Shown: positions 1 to 7,702, numbered from the stretch's first letter. The stretch is 9,288 nt of DNA from Cyanobacteria bacterium UBA11153 (GCA_003511885.1 DOIX01000359.1:1-9288); one strand, 5' to 3'. Numbers and translations: made by a program. Notes: generated by a model not told the origin, from the sequence alone.

Positions 1-96
1 GACAGCACTCGAAGCTAATTGTTGTCAAGGTTAATGACTTATACAGCAAGCCCTATATAAAAAGGTCTGCCCAACAATGCGCTATCGAGTTCTTGA

Positions 97-351
97 ATGA
101 CTGATAACACAAGCGACCCCTTGATCCCCGTCTTCATTCCTGCCCTCATCCTTCTTCTTGTACATCAACAAAAGAAGATAGGTCGTCCGCTAACAAAACA
201 TGAGGTATTGTACATCCGTGACAACGGGGTCAGCATCATGATGAAAACTTCACACGCCACCGCGATAGATAAAAAGCGAGGATATTCAGATCTTGATCCA
301 AACCTATGCTGGGAACAGTGGTGTGAATATATTTCAAATAACCCTATTTAG
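97..351 (+). CDS. Small uncharacterised protein (84 aa)
   Basis: The product is an 84-residue protein of unknown function. A hydrophobic stretch lies at residues 9-22 (IPVFIPALILLLVH). A polar part with RPLTKHEVLYIRDNG follows, and the C-terminal half contains RGYSDLDPNLCWEQW. The mix of a conserved-looking IRDN motif and a Trp-rich, acidic end resembles a family of short bacterial proteins I have seen as hypothetical proteins, but I cannot name it. The hydrophobic stretch is short and followed by many charged residues, so it may be an amphipathic helix rather than a membrane anchor. The ATG is the first start in the frame and I see no clear Shine-Dalgarno site. The next gene starts 51 bp downstream on the same strand. 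No function is assigned. Confidence 0.55.
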   Translation: MTDNTSDPLIPVFIPALILLLVHQQKKIGRPLTKHEVLYIRDNGVSIMMKTSHATAIDKKRGYSDLDPNLCWEQWCEYISNNPI

Positions 352-402
352 CCGGGACGAATTAAAACGCAATCTGCTTAACAAGTCTAGGAGAATATCA
401 AC

Positions 403-900
403 ATGACTGATGAACAAAATTTTCTGCTGAAAGCATCAGATATCAATTCAATGGATGCGTTTGAGTTCCATCACCCGCTCAATCCCAATTCGGAAATTTA
501 TTTACGATTCCTTGGGCGTGCCGTCGGTCTTAAACGCATTGGTGTGACGATCGCTCGCGTACCTCCGGGCAAAGAGTCTTTCATTTACCACGCTCACCAG
601 AATGAAGAAGAATGGGTTTACATCTTATCAGGGCGAGGGATTGCGGAAATTGGAGACAAGGAATACGAAGTTGAACCAGGAGACTTCATGGGATTTGGAC
701 TACCTCAACAACCCCATCATCTTCGTAATCCATTCGATGAAGACCTTGTATACCTGATAGGTGGAGAAGCAGGACGCTTAGATATTGGCATTTTTCCTCG
801 GCTTGGTAAACGAGTGATTCGGGATAGTGAGTCAGCTTACATATTTGATGAGTCAGCGCTTCAACTTTTTTGGGGCAGCGAGCAATCTGCTGAGGATTAA
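403..900 (+). CDS. Single-domain cupin protein
   Basis: This 165-residue protein has one cupin beta-barrel, resembling the COG3837-type small cupins. Cupin motif 1 spans about residues 56-77, with metal-ligand candidates His63, His65 and Glu69 or Glu70 (HAHQNEEEW), followed by the ILSGRG turn. Motif 2 is at about 92-109 (PGDFMGFGLPQQPHHLRN), with His105 or His106 as the further ligand. These residues predict a bound divalent metal. The substrate cannot be read from the sequence, and members may be enzymes, isomerases or simple binding proteins. It has no signal peptide, so it is probably cytoplasmic. The start is supported by AGGAGA at 389-394, eight bases before the ATG. The next reading frame begins 7 bp after the stop, but that neighbour is a gene remnant, so the closeness says little about function. 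Confidence 0.85.
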   Translation: MTDEQNFLLKASDINSMDAFEFHHPLNPNSEIYLRFLGRAVGLKRIGVTIARVPPGKESFIYHAHQNEEEWVYILSGRGIAEIGDKEYEVEPGDFMGFGLPQQPHHLRNPFDEDLVYLIGGEAGRLDIGIFPRLGKRVIRDSESAYIFDESALQLFWGSEQSAED

Positions 901-906
901 TGCTCA

Positions 907-1323
907 GTGGAGGGATCGGGGCATAACAATTCAAATGCAGCGGACGGTCAAGAGACACTAGTGCTGAGTTCGAGGGGATCTGCTGCGACTGATCGAGTGA
1001 TTAACGGTGGGGGAACGTTAGAAAGAGAATATGCCATTGGGTGCGATTCTCCTGCGGAGACGCTACGCGAACGCATGGATTTATGTTTGCGTTACGGTGA
1101 GGTAACATTGGGAATCGAACTGAAGGTTTGGCGGACGAAAAAAGCCGACCCGTTGAGTAAAGGATTGGAGCAGTTAGATGGGTATTTAGCGCGATTGGGA
1201 CAAGATGAAGGATCGTTAGTTGTGTTCGATCGTAGAGACAATGCACCCAAATTAGAAGAGCGGTTGAAGACAGAAATTCAGACGACGAATATGGGGCGAA
1301 TTATTACAGTAATTCGTGCGTGA
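907..1323 (+). pseudogene. C-terminal remnant of AAA-like ATPase with PD-(D/E)XK nuclease domain
   Basis: The 138-codon frame opens with GTG. Its last ~100 residues look like the C-terminal nuclease-fold part of a family of cyanobacterial AAA-like ATP-binding proteins that are normally several hundred residues long. Seen directly: INGGGTLEREYAIG, then MDLCLRYGE and GIELKVWR, which supply the Asp and Glu-x-Lys of a PD-(D/E)XK active site. GLEQLDGYLARLG, SLVVFDRR and a final IITVIRA strand follow. No Walker A or B motif is present here or upstream, and the first ~35 residues look like random coding, so the ATPase part seems lost. A 24-nt in-frame insert separates YAIG from MDLC. A short stand-alone nuclease-like gene is possible, but a decayed remnant fits better. 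Confidence 0.6.
1048..1071 (+). repeat. SDR5-like 24-nt small dispersed repeat inserted in a HIP1 site
   Basis: Exactly 24 nt lie between GCGAT (1043-1047) and CGC (1072-1074). Removing them restores the octamer GCGATCGC. The insert begins with a perfect hairpin, TCTCC-TGC-GGAGA, followed by CGCTACGCG. This agrees with what is known of the SDR5 family described in Nostoc punctiforme and relatives: very short elements found only inside HIP1 octamers. The insert adds eight codons in frame, so the remnant nuclease frame stays open. The family name comes from memory of its size and insertion target, not from a database match. Confidence 0.7.
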
Positions 1324-1420
1324 TGAAGTCCTTTAGATATTGCTTGATATCCACCTCTAAAGCAACTCACTATCAAGAAAGACCCCAACTAAGAACCAAA
1401 AACAAAAAACCACAAATAAA

Positions 1421-1915
1421 ATGAATCAAACCATATTAAATAAACAACTTCCTTTAAAATCGATTACCCCAGAATTATTCCAACCCTACGGACAACTAAT
1501 TACCCCGTCACCCGATGGTAAACTATACGATCGCAACGACGCACAACTCAACCTCCAAAACGGCATCCCCAGATTTTATATCATGCGACTCCACAAAAGA
1601 GGTCGCAAATTCCATACCATCAACCGCCACCTCCAATGTACCCAATGCCTAGGCTCCCTCGGAGGAAAAGAATGGTTCATCGCCGTCGCCCCACCCTCAC
1701 CAAATAACCAACCAGAAATAGAAAAAATCGCCGCCTTTCGCATACCGGGCGATTGTTTTATCAAACTAGAAATGGGTACATGGCACGCCGGACCATATTT
1801 TGACCATGAAACAGTAGACTTTTACAACTTAGAACTCAGCGATACCAACCAAATCGACCATTTTACCCATAATTTTATCGCCCATCAAAACCTACAATTC
1901 CAATTCATCGATTAA
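1421..1915 (+). CDS. Ureidoglycolate lyase family protein
   Basis: The 164-residue product fits the AllA/ureidoglycolate lyase family (COG3194), which splits ureidoglycolate to glyoxylate and urea late in allantoin breakdown. The protein opens with LKSITPELFQPYGQLI, the usual N-terminal strand of the family. It then has NRHLQCTQCLGSLGGKEWF (residues 68-86, with His70), KLEMGTWHAGP (115-125, with Glu117 and His122) and DFYNLEL near the end. These are the conserved His/Glu positions of the cupin-like active site, and the length is normal. No allantoinase or allantoate gene is nearby, so the true substrate in this organism is uncertain; cyanobacterial members often stand alone. The ATG lacks a clear Shine-Dalgarno site and follows an A-rich stretch. 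The coding strand is visibly A/C-rich. Confidence 0.85.
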   Translation: MNQTILNKQLPLKSITPELFQPYGQLITPSPDGKLYDRNDAQLNLQNGIPRFYIMRLHKRGRKFHTINRHLQCTQCLGSLGGKEWFIAVAPPSPNNQPEIEKIAAFRIPGDCFIKLEMGTWHAGPYFDHETVDFYNLELSDTNQIDHFTHNFIAHQNLQFQFID

Positions 1916-1964
1916 CAGAAAATAATCCTTACTTTATTTGTATTTATGCCGATCTATAAGTTTT

Positions 1965-1999
1965 TATAATATAATTTAAGATTAGTTGACTAATCTTAA
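1965..1999 (+). promoter_or_regulatory. Putative promoter -10 with adjoining 24-bp palindrome upstream of the exporter gene
   Basis: Two overlapping TATAAT hexamers lie at 1965-1970 and 1970-1975, directly followed by an inverted repeat. The left arm TTAAGATTAGT (1976-1986) and right arm ACTAATCTTAA (1989-1999) are perfect over 11 bp around a 2-bp centre. A palindrome at the expected transcription start is a classic place for a repressor site. No good -35 hexamer is visible; TTTATG at 1943-1948 is the best by spacing. No T-run follows the right arm, so a terminator is unlikely. I found no NtcA site (GTA-N8-TAC) in 1916-2122, although hetC of heterocyst formers is known to be NtcA-controlled. 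Confidence 0.4.
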
Positions 2000-2076
2000 T
2001 AATTACTTAATAAAATTTAATTTGCGATCGAGTAAAATTTCAGCAAAATAGGGAAAGTATCTGGAACGAAAACATT

Positions 2077-2100
2077 CCTTGGGTAATTTCCTCCCCGAGG
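2077..2100 (+). promoter_or_regulatory. Small hairpin in the 5' leader of the exporter mRNA
   Basis: CCTTGGG (2077-2083) can pair with CCCGAGG (2094-2100) over 7 bp, including one G-U pair, around a 10-nt loop. It ends four bases before the purine-rich ribosome-binding region (AGGATAGGG, 2104-2112), so it could affect access to the start at 2123. This is a pairing prediction by eye only. Confidence 0.25.
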
Positions 2101-2122
2101 CAAAGGATAGGGTGCATATCGA

Positions 2123-5100
2123 ATGTTAGACATACAACAGGATCGTACTACCGCCTATAGAGATGCTCAAAATCGGTTAGATATTTTGAAGATATTGAGT
2201 ATATCTCAAGTAGAGACTAGTCTGGCTAACCAATTTAATCGAGCCTTTACTATATTTGAGTTTAAACTCGGGGATGAGATATCTATATATAATGTAGCTC
2301 CCGATCGAGAAAATTTTGTTAGATCTGAACAAGAGGGTTTTTACGTCATTTTAAACGGGAGAGTGCGACTTCTGGGAAGAGAATCAGCAGGAGAAGGGAA
2401 GGAAGTTTCGCTGATGGTATTGGAGATGGGAGATAGCTTTGGGATAGAATCTCTATATGCTAATATTCTATGTCTCAAGAGTGCGATCGCAGCTTGTGAT
2501 TGTCAGATAGTTTGGATGCCTCTCGTCGAACTTCAGTCTTGGTTAGAAAAAATCCCGGAATTATCAGAATATCTTTGTTTACTTGCCCTGTCGCGACAAT
2601 GCCTCATTTTCTTTAAAACCTCAACTAATTGGCGACGTTTCACCTTTCCTCAACTTAATCTTCTGATACCTTATCTAGTGGAAACGAAAATTTTGGCAGG
2701 GGAGGGAATCTCTGCCTACCCGGAATCGGGACATTTCTGGTTGTACAGCGGTGAAATTGAGAGTAAGGAAGGGGGAGAATTATCTCCTCCGCAAATTGGT
2801 GATAGTTGGGGATATCCGGATGCTATTCCAGAAGATTGGGTGGCTAAAACAGATTTAGTCGTGTATCGGTTGCCGACGGAAAATTGGGAAGCGGCGCTAG
2901 CGATTGCCCCAATTGTGACAATAAACAGTCCAAATAAGCCAGACTCTAATCGTCAAGATAGCCCACCGATAAATAAGAAAATAGCACCCAAGATAAATAC
3001 ACCCATATCTCATCATTTTCCCACAGCGGATATTCAATCCAATACTGAGATTAAGGATAATCGGGATAATTCGGGAATGGTGGAGTTTCCTCAACCGAAA
3101 AAACGTTCTATTTTCCGGATAGTTTTTTGGCAAAACTATCCCTTTATTCAACAACAAAGTTCATCGGATTGTGGTGCTGCTTGCTTGGCGATGATTGGGC
3201 AATATTGGGGAAAAAGATTAACTCTCCACTCTCTGAGAAATATAGCAGGAGTTGGACGTTCTGGTGCTTCTTTGAAAGGATTAAGTAAAGCTGCAGAAAG
3301 TTTGGGATTTCAGACATCTCCAGTCCGGGCATCATTGAATAGATTAGCCCAGCGTCATAGTCCTTGGATTGCTCATTGGGAGGGAAATCACTATATTGTA
3401 GTTTATCATTGTCAGCGCGATCGCGTTTTGATTGCGGATCCGGCGGTGGGGAAGAGAAAACTCTCCCGCAAAGATTTTCTGGCGGGTTGGACGGGATATG
3501 CTTTATTGCTTGAACCTACAGCCCAATTAGCGGCAACAGCTAATGAAAAAATCTCCTTAAATCGCTATTGGGGGCTGTTATTTCCTTATCGCTCAATTAT
3601 TGGGCAAATTATCTTGGCTTCTCTGCTTTTTCAGGTTTTTGGTTTAATTACTCCTCTGTTTACTCAAATTATTTTAGATCGGGTGGTTACTAGTAAGAGT
3701 ATAGTGACTCTCCAGGTTTTTAGTTTGGGACTGATTTTATTTGGGATTTGGTCGATTGGTTTGAGTGCGACTAGGCAATATCTGTTGGATTATTTTGCGA
3801 ATCGATTGGATCTGACTTTTATCAGTGGTTTTATTAACCATACTTTGAGTCTGCCGCTGAAGTTTTTTGAATCTCGTCAGGTGGGAGATATTATTACTAG
3901 AGTACAGGAAACTCAAAAGATTCAAACTTTTCTTACCCGTCAAGCGGTTTTAACCTGGCTTGATGCGATGATGGCGTTTGTTTATATTGGGTTGATGGTT
4001 TATTACAATTGGCAATTAACGATATTAGTCTTATTGCTAATTCCGCCAATTGTCATATTAACTGTAGTGGCAAGTCCTCTACTTCGTCAGCTATCGCGAG
4101 ATATCTTTAAAGAGGATGCTTCCCAAAATTCGCTGGTGGTGGAAATGATATCGGGAGTAGCAACAGTCAAATCAGCAGGATCGGAACAAGAAGTCCGCTG
4201 GCGGTGGGAAGAACGTTTAACAAATATGTTAAATGTTCGGTTTAAAGCCCAGAATTTAGGAAACTTTTTACAGTCTGTGGGAGGATTAATTAATACTATT
4301 GGTAGCACGGCATTACTTTGGTATGGGGCAACTTTAGTAATTCAGGAGCAACTGACAATTGGTCAATTTGTCGCCTTTAATATGCTCATCGGCAAAGTAA
4401 TCGAACCAATTTTACGAGTCGTGAAACTTTGGGATGAATTTCAAGAAATTTTGGTATCTGTGGAAAGACTAGATGATGTCTTTACCAGTCAGCCAGAAGA
4501 AAACCCCCAACAACCTTTAATGGTTTTACCCCAATTGCGAGGTGAGGTAACTTTTGAAAAAGTTTCCTTCCGCTACAGCGAAGATGAAGAAACGCCGTAT
4601 ATTTTACAAAACCTATCCTTTAAAGTCGCAGCCGGACAAACGATCGCAATTGTGGGGCGGAGCGGATCGGGAAAAAGTACATTGGTGAGGCTACTACAGG
4701 ATTTATATCATCCTACTATTGGTCGAATCTGTATTGACGGACACGATATCCGCCATGTGTCACCTCAGTCACTCAGAAGTCAACTAGGTGTTGTCCCACA
4801 GGAATGCTTTTTGTTTTCTGGAACGATTTTAGAGAATATTACCCTATATCGCGCCGAATTTAGCCTCGAACAAGTCATAGAAGTTGCCAAACTAGCCGAA
4901 GCTCACGCCTTCATTCAATCTCTATCATTGGGATATAACACCAGAGTCGGAGAACGAGGATCCAACCTTTCTGGCGGGCAAAGGCAAAGAATTGCGATCG
5001 CCCGTGCCTTGTTGGGCGATCCCCGGATTATCATTCTGGATGAGGCTACTAGCTCATTAGATACTGAGTCAGAAAGACGATTTCAACAAAACTTAGCACG

Positions 5101-5275
5101 GATTAGTCGCGATCGCACCACTTTCATCATCGCCCACCGCCTTTCCACAGTAAGAAATGCCGATAGTATCCTCGTTTTAGATCGAGGTATTCTGGTTGAG
5201 GAGGGTAACCACGATGAATTAATGGCACTTCAAGGTATTTATTGCCATCTAGCGCAGCAACAACTAGATCTCTAA
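2123..5275 (+). CDS. C39 peptidase-containing ABC exporter with N-terminal cNMP-like domain (HetC-like)
   Basis: This 1050-residue bacteriocin-type (PCAT) exporter removes Gly-Gly leaders and pumps the peptide across the inner membrane. Residues ~40-145 form a Crp/cNMP-like beta-barrel (GFYVILNGRVRLLG; GDSFGIESLY). Residues ~185-260 look like a second, weaker copy. A Pro/Asn-rich linker reaches ~330. The C39 peptidase spans ~338-466, with Gln345, catalytic Cys350 (SSDCGAACL), His423 (GNHYIVVY) and Asp439 (ADP), all present. Six membrane helices are predicted between ~490 and 765. The ATPase domain (~805-1045) has Walker A GRSGSGKST (845-853), Q-loop Gln893, signature LSGGQ (949-953), Walker B IIILDE (Asp973, Glu974) and His1005, so it should be active. 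Length and layout match HetC-type cyanobacterial exporters, and a HetP-family gene lies downstream. Likely partners are the HlyD protein at 5851 and the Gly-Gly peptides from 8435. The start is supported by AGGATAGGG about 10 bases upstream. Confidence 0.92.
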   Translation: MLDIQQDRTTAYRDAQNRLDILKILSISQVETSLANQFNRAFTIFEFKLGDEISIYNVAPDRENFVRSEQEGFYVILNGRVRLLGRESAGEGKEVSLMVLEMGDSFGIESLYANILCLKSAIAACDCQIVWMPLVELQSWLEKIPELSEYLCLLALSRQCLIFFKTSTNWRRFTFPQLNLLIPYLVETKILAGEGISAYPESGHFWLYSGEIESKEGGELSPPQIGDSWGYPDAIPEDWVAKTDLVVYRLPTENWEAALAIAPIVTINSPNKPDSNRQDSPPINKKIAPKINTPISHHFPTADIQSNTEIKDNRDNSGMVEFPQPKKRSIFRIVFWQNYPFIQQQSSSDCGAACLAMIGQYWGKRLTLHSLRNIAGVGRSGASLKGLSKAAESLGFQTSPVRASLNRLAQRHSPWIAHWEGNHYIVVYHCQRDRVLIADPAVGKRKLSRKDFLAGWTGYALLLEPTAQLAATANEKISLNRYWGLLFPYRSIIGQIILASLLFQVFGLITPLFTQIILDRVVTSKSIVTLQVFSLGLILFGIWSIGLSATRQYLLDYFANRLDLTFISGFINHTLSLPLKFFESRQVGDIITRVQETQKIQTFLTRQAVLTWLDAMMAFVYIGLMVYYNWQLTILVLLLIPPIVILTVVASPLLRQLSRDIFKEDASQNSLVVEMISGVATVKSAGSEQEVRWRWEERLTNMLNVRFKAQNLGNFLQSVGGLINTIGSTALLWYGATLVIQEQLTIGQFVAFNMLIGKVIEPILRVVKLWDEFQEILVSVERLDDVFTSQPEENPQQPLMVLPQLRGEVTFEKVSFRYSEDEETPYILQNLSFKVAAGQTIAIVGRSGSGKSTLVRLLQDLYHPTIGRICIDGHDIRHVSPQSLRSQLGVVPQECFLFSGTILENITLYRAEFSLEQVIEVAKLAEAHAFIQSLSLGYNTRVGERGSNLSGGQRQRIAIARALLGDPRIIILDEATSSLDTESERRFQQNLARISRDRTTFIIAHRLSTVRNADSILVLDRGILVEEGNHDELMALQGIYCHLAQQQLDL

Positions 5276-5303
5276 CTTGATGGCACATTGGCTTTGACTA
5301 ACT

Positions 5304-5609
5304 GGGAGCATCCCGTGAGGGAAGAAATGCAGGTTGTATTCTTGCTCCCCCCTAATTCAAGGCAGGGCTGTTTCATTGTCTAATTTCTCAATTTCTCTAG
5401 CCTATATGCTGTAACGGTTTAAGCCGATATTTCCGAATAGGAGATCGAAAATTATGAAAAATCCTGCTAGGGATTGCCAGGAAAGGCTTTCGAGAGATAC
5501 AGTCGGGAATTTCGATCCGAGAATGAAACAGCCCTGCTAATTCAAGGGGGGCTGGGGGGGTAAAAACTTTGGCAAAAACAAGTATCTTTGCCTTGATTGG
5601 GATGCTCCC
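5304..5609. mobile_element. Outer miniature inverted-repeat element (MITE)
   Basis: The ends are exact inverted repeats: GGGAGCATCCC (5304-5314) and GGGATGCTCCC (5599-5609). Both are directly flanked by the 8-bp direct repeat GACTAACT (5296-5303 and 5610-5617), which is a convincing target-site duplication. Inward of the 11-bp ends the two sides keep a loose inverted similarity. The element is 306 bp now and would be about 121 bp without the second element inside it. Its restored centre, CCCCCCTAATTCAAGGGGGG, is nearly palindromic. C-rich and G-rich runs of this kind are common in cyanobacterial spacers. There is no transposase gene, so it would need one in trans. It lies between the exporter and HlyD genes. 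Confidence 0.7.
5363..5536. mobile_element. Inner MITE nested in the outer one
   Basis: The ends CAGGGCTGTTTCATT (5363-5377) and AATGAAACAGCCCTG (5522-5536) are perfect inverted repeats. The flanks are identical direct copies of CTAATTCAAGG (5352-5362 and 5537-5547). Because the G/C next to each end also pairs, the same data fit a 16-bp inverted repeat (5362-5537) with a 9-bp duplication. Duplications of 9-11 bp are known for the IS4 group, but I cannot name the parent element. The ~174-bp length leaves no room for a transposase. It sits in the palindromic centre of the outer element, so it arrived later. Confidence 0.75.
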
Positions 5610-5617
5610 GACTAACT

Positions 5618-5850
5618 GAGTAAGGAAGTGAGTCGAAAAATGAGTCAAAACAGGTAACCACATCAATCATCCTATTTTTATGCCCCCAATTTAGCACCTC
5701 TGGGTGAGAAAGTAGGGCAGAAGGACAGGAAGGAGAGAGTTATCAAAGCGGAAAGCGGAAAGTTAACAGGAGAAGAATATCTAACTATCAATTGTCAGCC
5801 GACTTTTAAATTTCAACCGGACTAATTAATTGAATTCAGGGTGGCAACAA
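5618..5850. other. Leader region of the HlyD gene, no clear feature
   Basis: This is what remains of the spacer between the outer MITE and the HlyD gene. It holds purine-rich stretches (GGAAAGCGGAAAG near 5750) and a TTGTCA at 5792-5797, but no TATAAT-like hexamer at proper distance. Ribosome-binding candidate AGGGTGG (5838-5844) lies just before the ATG at 5851. I see no terminator or gene here. Whether transcription reads through from the exporter gene cannot be judged from the sequence. Confidence 0.4.
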
Positions 5851-7533
5851 ATGGAGCAAAAACTCATCAAACCCAGTACTACCCAGCCTAGAGGTAAAAC
5901 AGGTAATCTGCCAAAAAAGATTAATTTATCCCTCTCAGAGGATCTGAGAATTCGAGAGATAGATGAAGCCAACTCCATCTATGGTGGTGTAGCTATCTCA
6001 GTCAAAACACTACCACAAGAGGATGGACAAGATAGCAACAGAATTTCTGCCCCCAAACCCCAAACCCCAAACCCCACACCAATTACCAAACCCCATAATT
6101 GGTCAACATCATTACAAACAGTACTAGATCAACCGCCATCAACACTACCTCAAAGACTAATGTTTGGTGGATTAGCCTTTTGTATTGCTTTTGGGGCTTG
6201 GGCTAACTGGGGACAAATTGACGAAATTGGGCACGCCCAAGGAAAACTAATCCCAAAAGGGGATGTCTATAAAATTCACGCCACCGAATCAGGGAAAATA
6301 GCCAAAATTCAGGTTAAAGAAGGGGAAGGAGTAAAAAGAGGCGAAGCCGTAATCGAACTAGATACCGAATTAGCAGCAGCGGAAGTAGAACGCTTGCAGC
6401 AAGCCATATTAGCAGATCAAACCCAACTCAATCAAACCCAAGTTCTCATCGAAAGAACAAAACTGGAAGGGCAAAGCCAAACAGCCATTACCAACGCCGA
6501 TATCCAATCCCAAGAAAAAGCGATCGCGCAATCAAGGGCTAAAATAACTATGCTAACCAAACAACTCAATGAATTAGAGAAAGGAAAAACAGATCAACAA
6601 GTCAGACTTGAACGACTAAAACCCCTGCAAGACTCCGTTCAACTCCTCATCGCTCAACGACAGGCAGACTTAAAAGCCGCCCAAGAAAGAATCGAAAGAC
6701 TGACACCACTCTTAAAAGAAGGCGCAGTCCCCAAAGAACGGATATATGACGCACAACAGAGAGTACGAGACTCTGAAAGCGCCATCATCCAAAGCCAACT
6801 CCAAGAAATGACAAACGCCAAAGAACAAATATTCCAAGCCGAAGAAGGAATACGTGATTGCGATCGTACCATTACCCAAACCCAAGGAGAAATCCAGCAA
6901 ACCTTAGCAGAAGTAGAAAGACTCCAAGCAGGGCTAGCCCAAAAAACAGCCGAAGGACAAAAAACCCAACTCCAATCCCAACAGCAACTTCAGAAACTCG
7001 AAGTAGAAATCGGACAGCTCAAAGCTAAAATTGCCGAAAATCAAAATCTCCTCAATAGTGCCAAAACCAAACTAAAACAGCGGTTTCTCACAGCACCCGT
7101 AGATGGGGTTATCTCATCTCTCAATATTCCCAACATTGGCGAAGTCATTCAACCCGGACAAACCATTGCCGAAATCGCCCCCCAAAACGCACCGCTAGTT
7201 TTATCAGCCAGTTTACCCGATCGAGAAGCAGGTTTTATTAAAAGTGGAATGCCAGTCCAAATCAAATTAGCCGCTTATCCCTATCAGGAATACGGCATTG
7301 TCGCGGGGAAAGTCAGCTCAATTTCGCCCGATAGCAAGCCGAATGAACAAGTCGGGGCAGTTTATCGAGTTGAAGTCACACTAGAGCGCAATTACGTCAG
7401 CGCCCATCATCAGACTTTTCCATTTAAAGCAGGCGAGACTGCCACAGCAGAGATTATCATTCGCCGCCGCCGCGTTATAGATATTCTCCTCGATCCGATT
7501 AAGCAACTGCAAAAGAGCGGCATTGATTTATAA
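5851..7533 (+). CDS. HlyD-family membrane fusion (periplasmic adaptor) protein
   Basis: This 560-residue adaptor links an inner-membrane ABC exporter to an outer-membrane channel. In order: a cytoplasmic N-terminus with a Pro-rich linker (~65-82); one membrane helix (~103-120, LMFGGLAFCIAFGAW); the first lipoyl-like half (~138-172, GKIAKIQVKEGEGVKRGEAVIELD); a long Gln/Glu/Lys-rich alpha-helical coiled coil (~173-405); the second lipoyl half from ~411 (FLTAPVDGVISSLNIPNIGEVIQPGQ); and a beta-barrel to ~545. All HlyD parts are present and the coiled coil is long. I chose the ATG at 5851 because AGGGTGG lies six bases upstream; an in-frame TTG at 5830 would add seven residues. Its likely partner is the C39 exporter at 2123, now separated by the MITE-bearing spacer. 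The coding strand is strongly A/C-rich, unlike the T/G-rich front part of the exporter gene. No TolC-like outer-membrane gene is in the window. Confidence 0.92.
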   Translation: MEQKLIKPSTTQPRGKTGNLPKKINLSLSEDLRIREIDEANSIYGGVAISVKTLPQEDGQDSNRISAPKPQTPNPTPITKPHNWSTSLQTVLDQPPSTLPQRLMFGGLAFCIAFGAWANWGQIDEIGHAQGKLIPKGDVYKIHATESGKIAKIQVKEGEGVKRGEAVIELDTELAAAEVERLQQAILADQTQLNQTQVLIERTKLEGQSQTAITNADIQSQEKAIAQSRAKITMLTKQLNELEKGKTDQQVRLERLKPLQDSVQLLIAQRQADLKAAQERIERLTPLLKEGAVPKERIYDAQQRVRDSESAIIQSQLQEMTNAKEQIFQAEEGIRDCDRTITQTQGEIQQTLAEVERLQAGLAQKTAEGQKTQLQSQQQLQKLEVEIGQLKAKIAENQNLLNSAKTKLKQRFLTAPVDGVISSLNIPNIGEVIQPGQTIAEIAPQNAPLVLSASLPDREAGFIKSGMPVQIKLAAYPYQEYGIVAGKVSSISPDSKPNEQVGAVYRVEVTLERNYVSAHHQTFPFKAGETATAEIIIRRRRVIDILLDPIKQLQKSGIDL

Positions 7534-7702
7534 AACGCTATCCACCAAACACTAGACAAAACTGGACAACTAGTTTAAACAGTGTATCGATCTTAAACTC
7601 AAACTCCGATTATAGAACAGGTGAAACACCTCCTTTACCACTCAGCATAGACTGTAACGAAATTAACTCAAACGACTGACTGACTTTTGGATAACAAGTA
7701 TC

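Noticed and set aside
66..82. GCCCAACAATGCG before the first small gene resembles the inverse core of an integron attC site.
   Set aside because: No matching GTTRRRY core or long imperfect palindrome is present at either end of the gene, and no integrase is seen. The 7-bp core is short enough to occur by chance.
686..958. Open frame on the - strand overlapping the cupin gene.
   Set aside because: It runs antisense through clear cupin motifs and has no recognisable family features of its own.
1916..2122. Search for an NtcA box (GTA-N8-TAC) as found upstream of hetC in heterocyst formers.
   Set aside because: Every GTA in the region lacks TAC at the right distance.
5397..5666. Open frame of 89 codons on the - strand in the exporter-HlyD spacer.
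   Set aside because: It crosses the inner and outer MITE ends and a target duplication, so the frame was created by the insertions and is very unlikely to be a gene.
7619..7631. Small hairpin AGGTG-AAA-CACCT between the HlyD and HetP genes, considered as a terminator.
   Set aside because: The stem is only 5 bp and no T-run follows.
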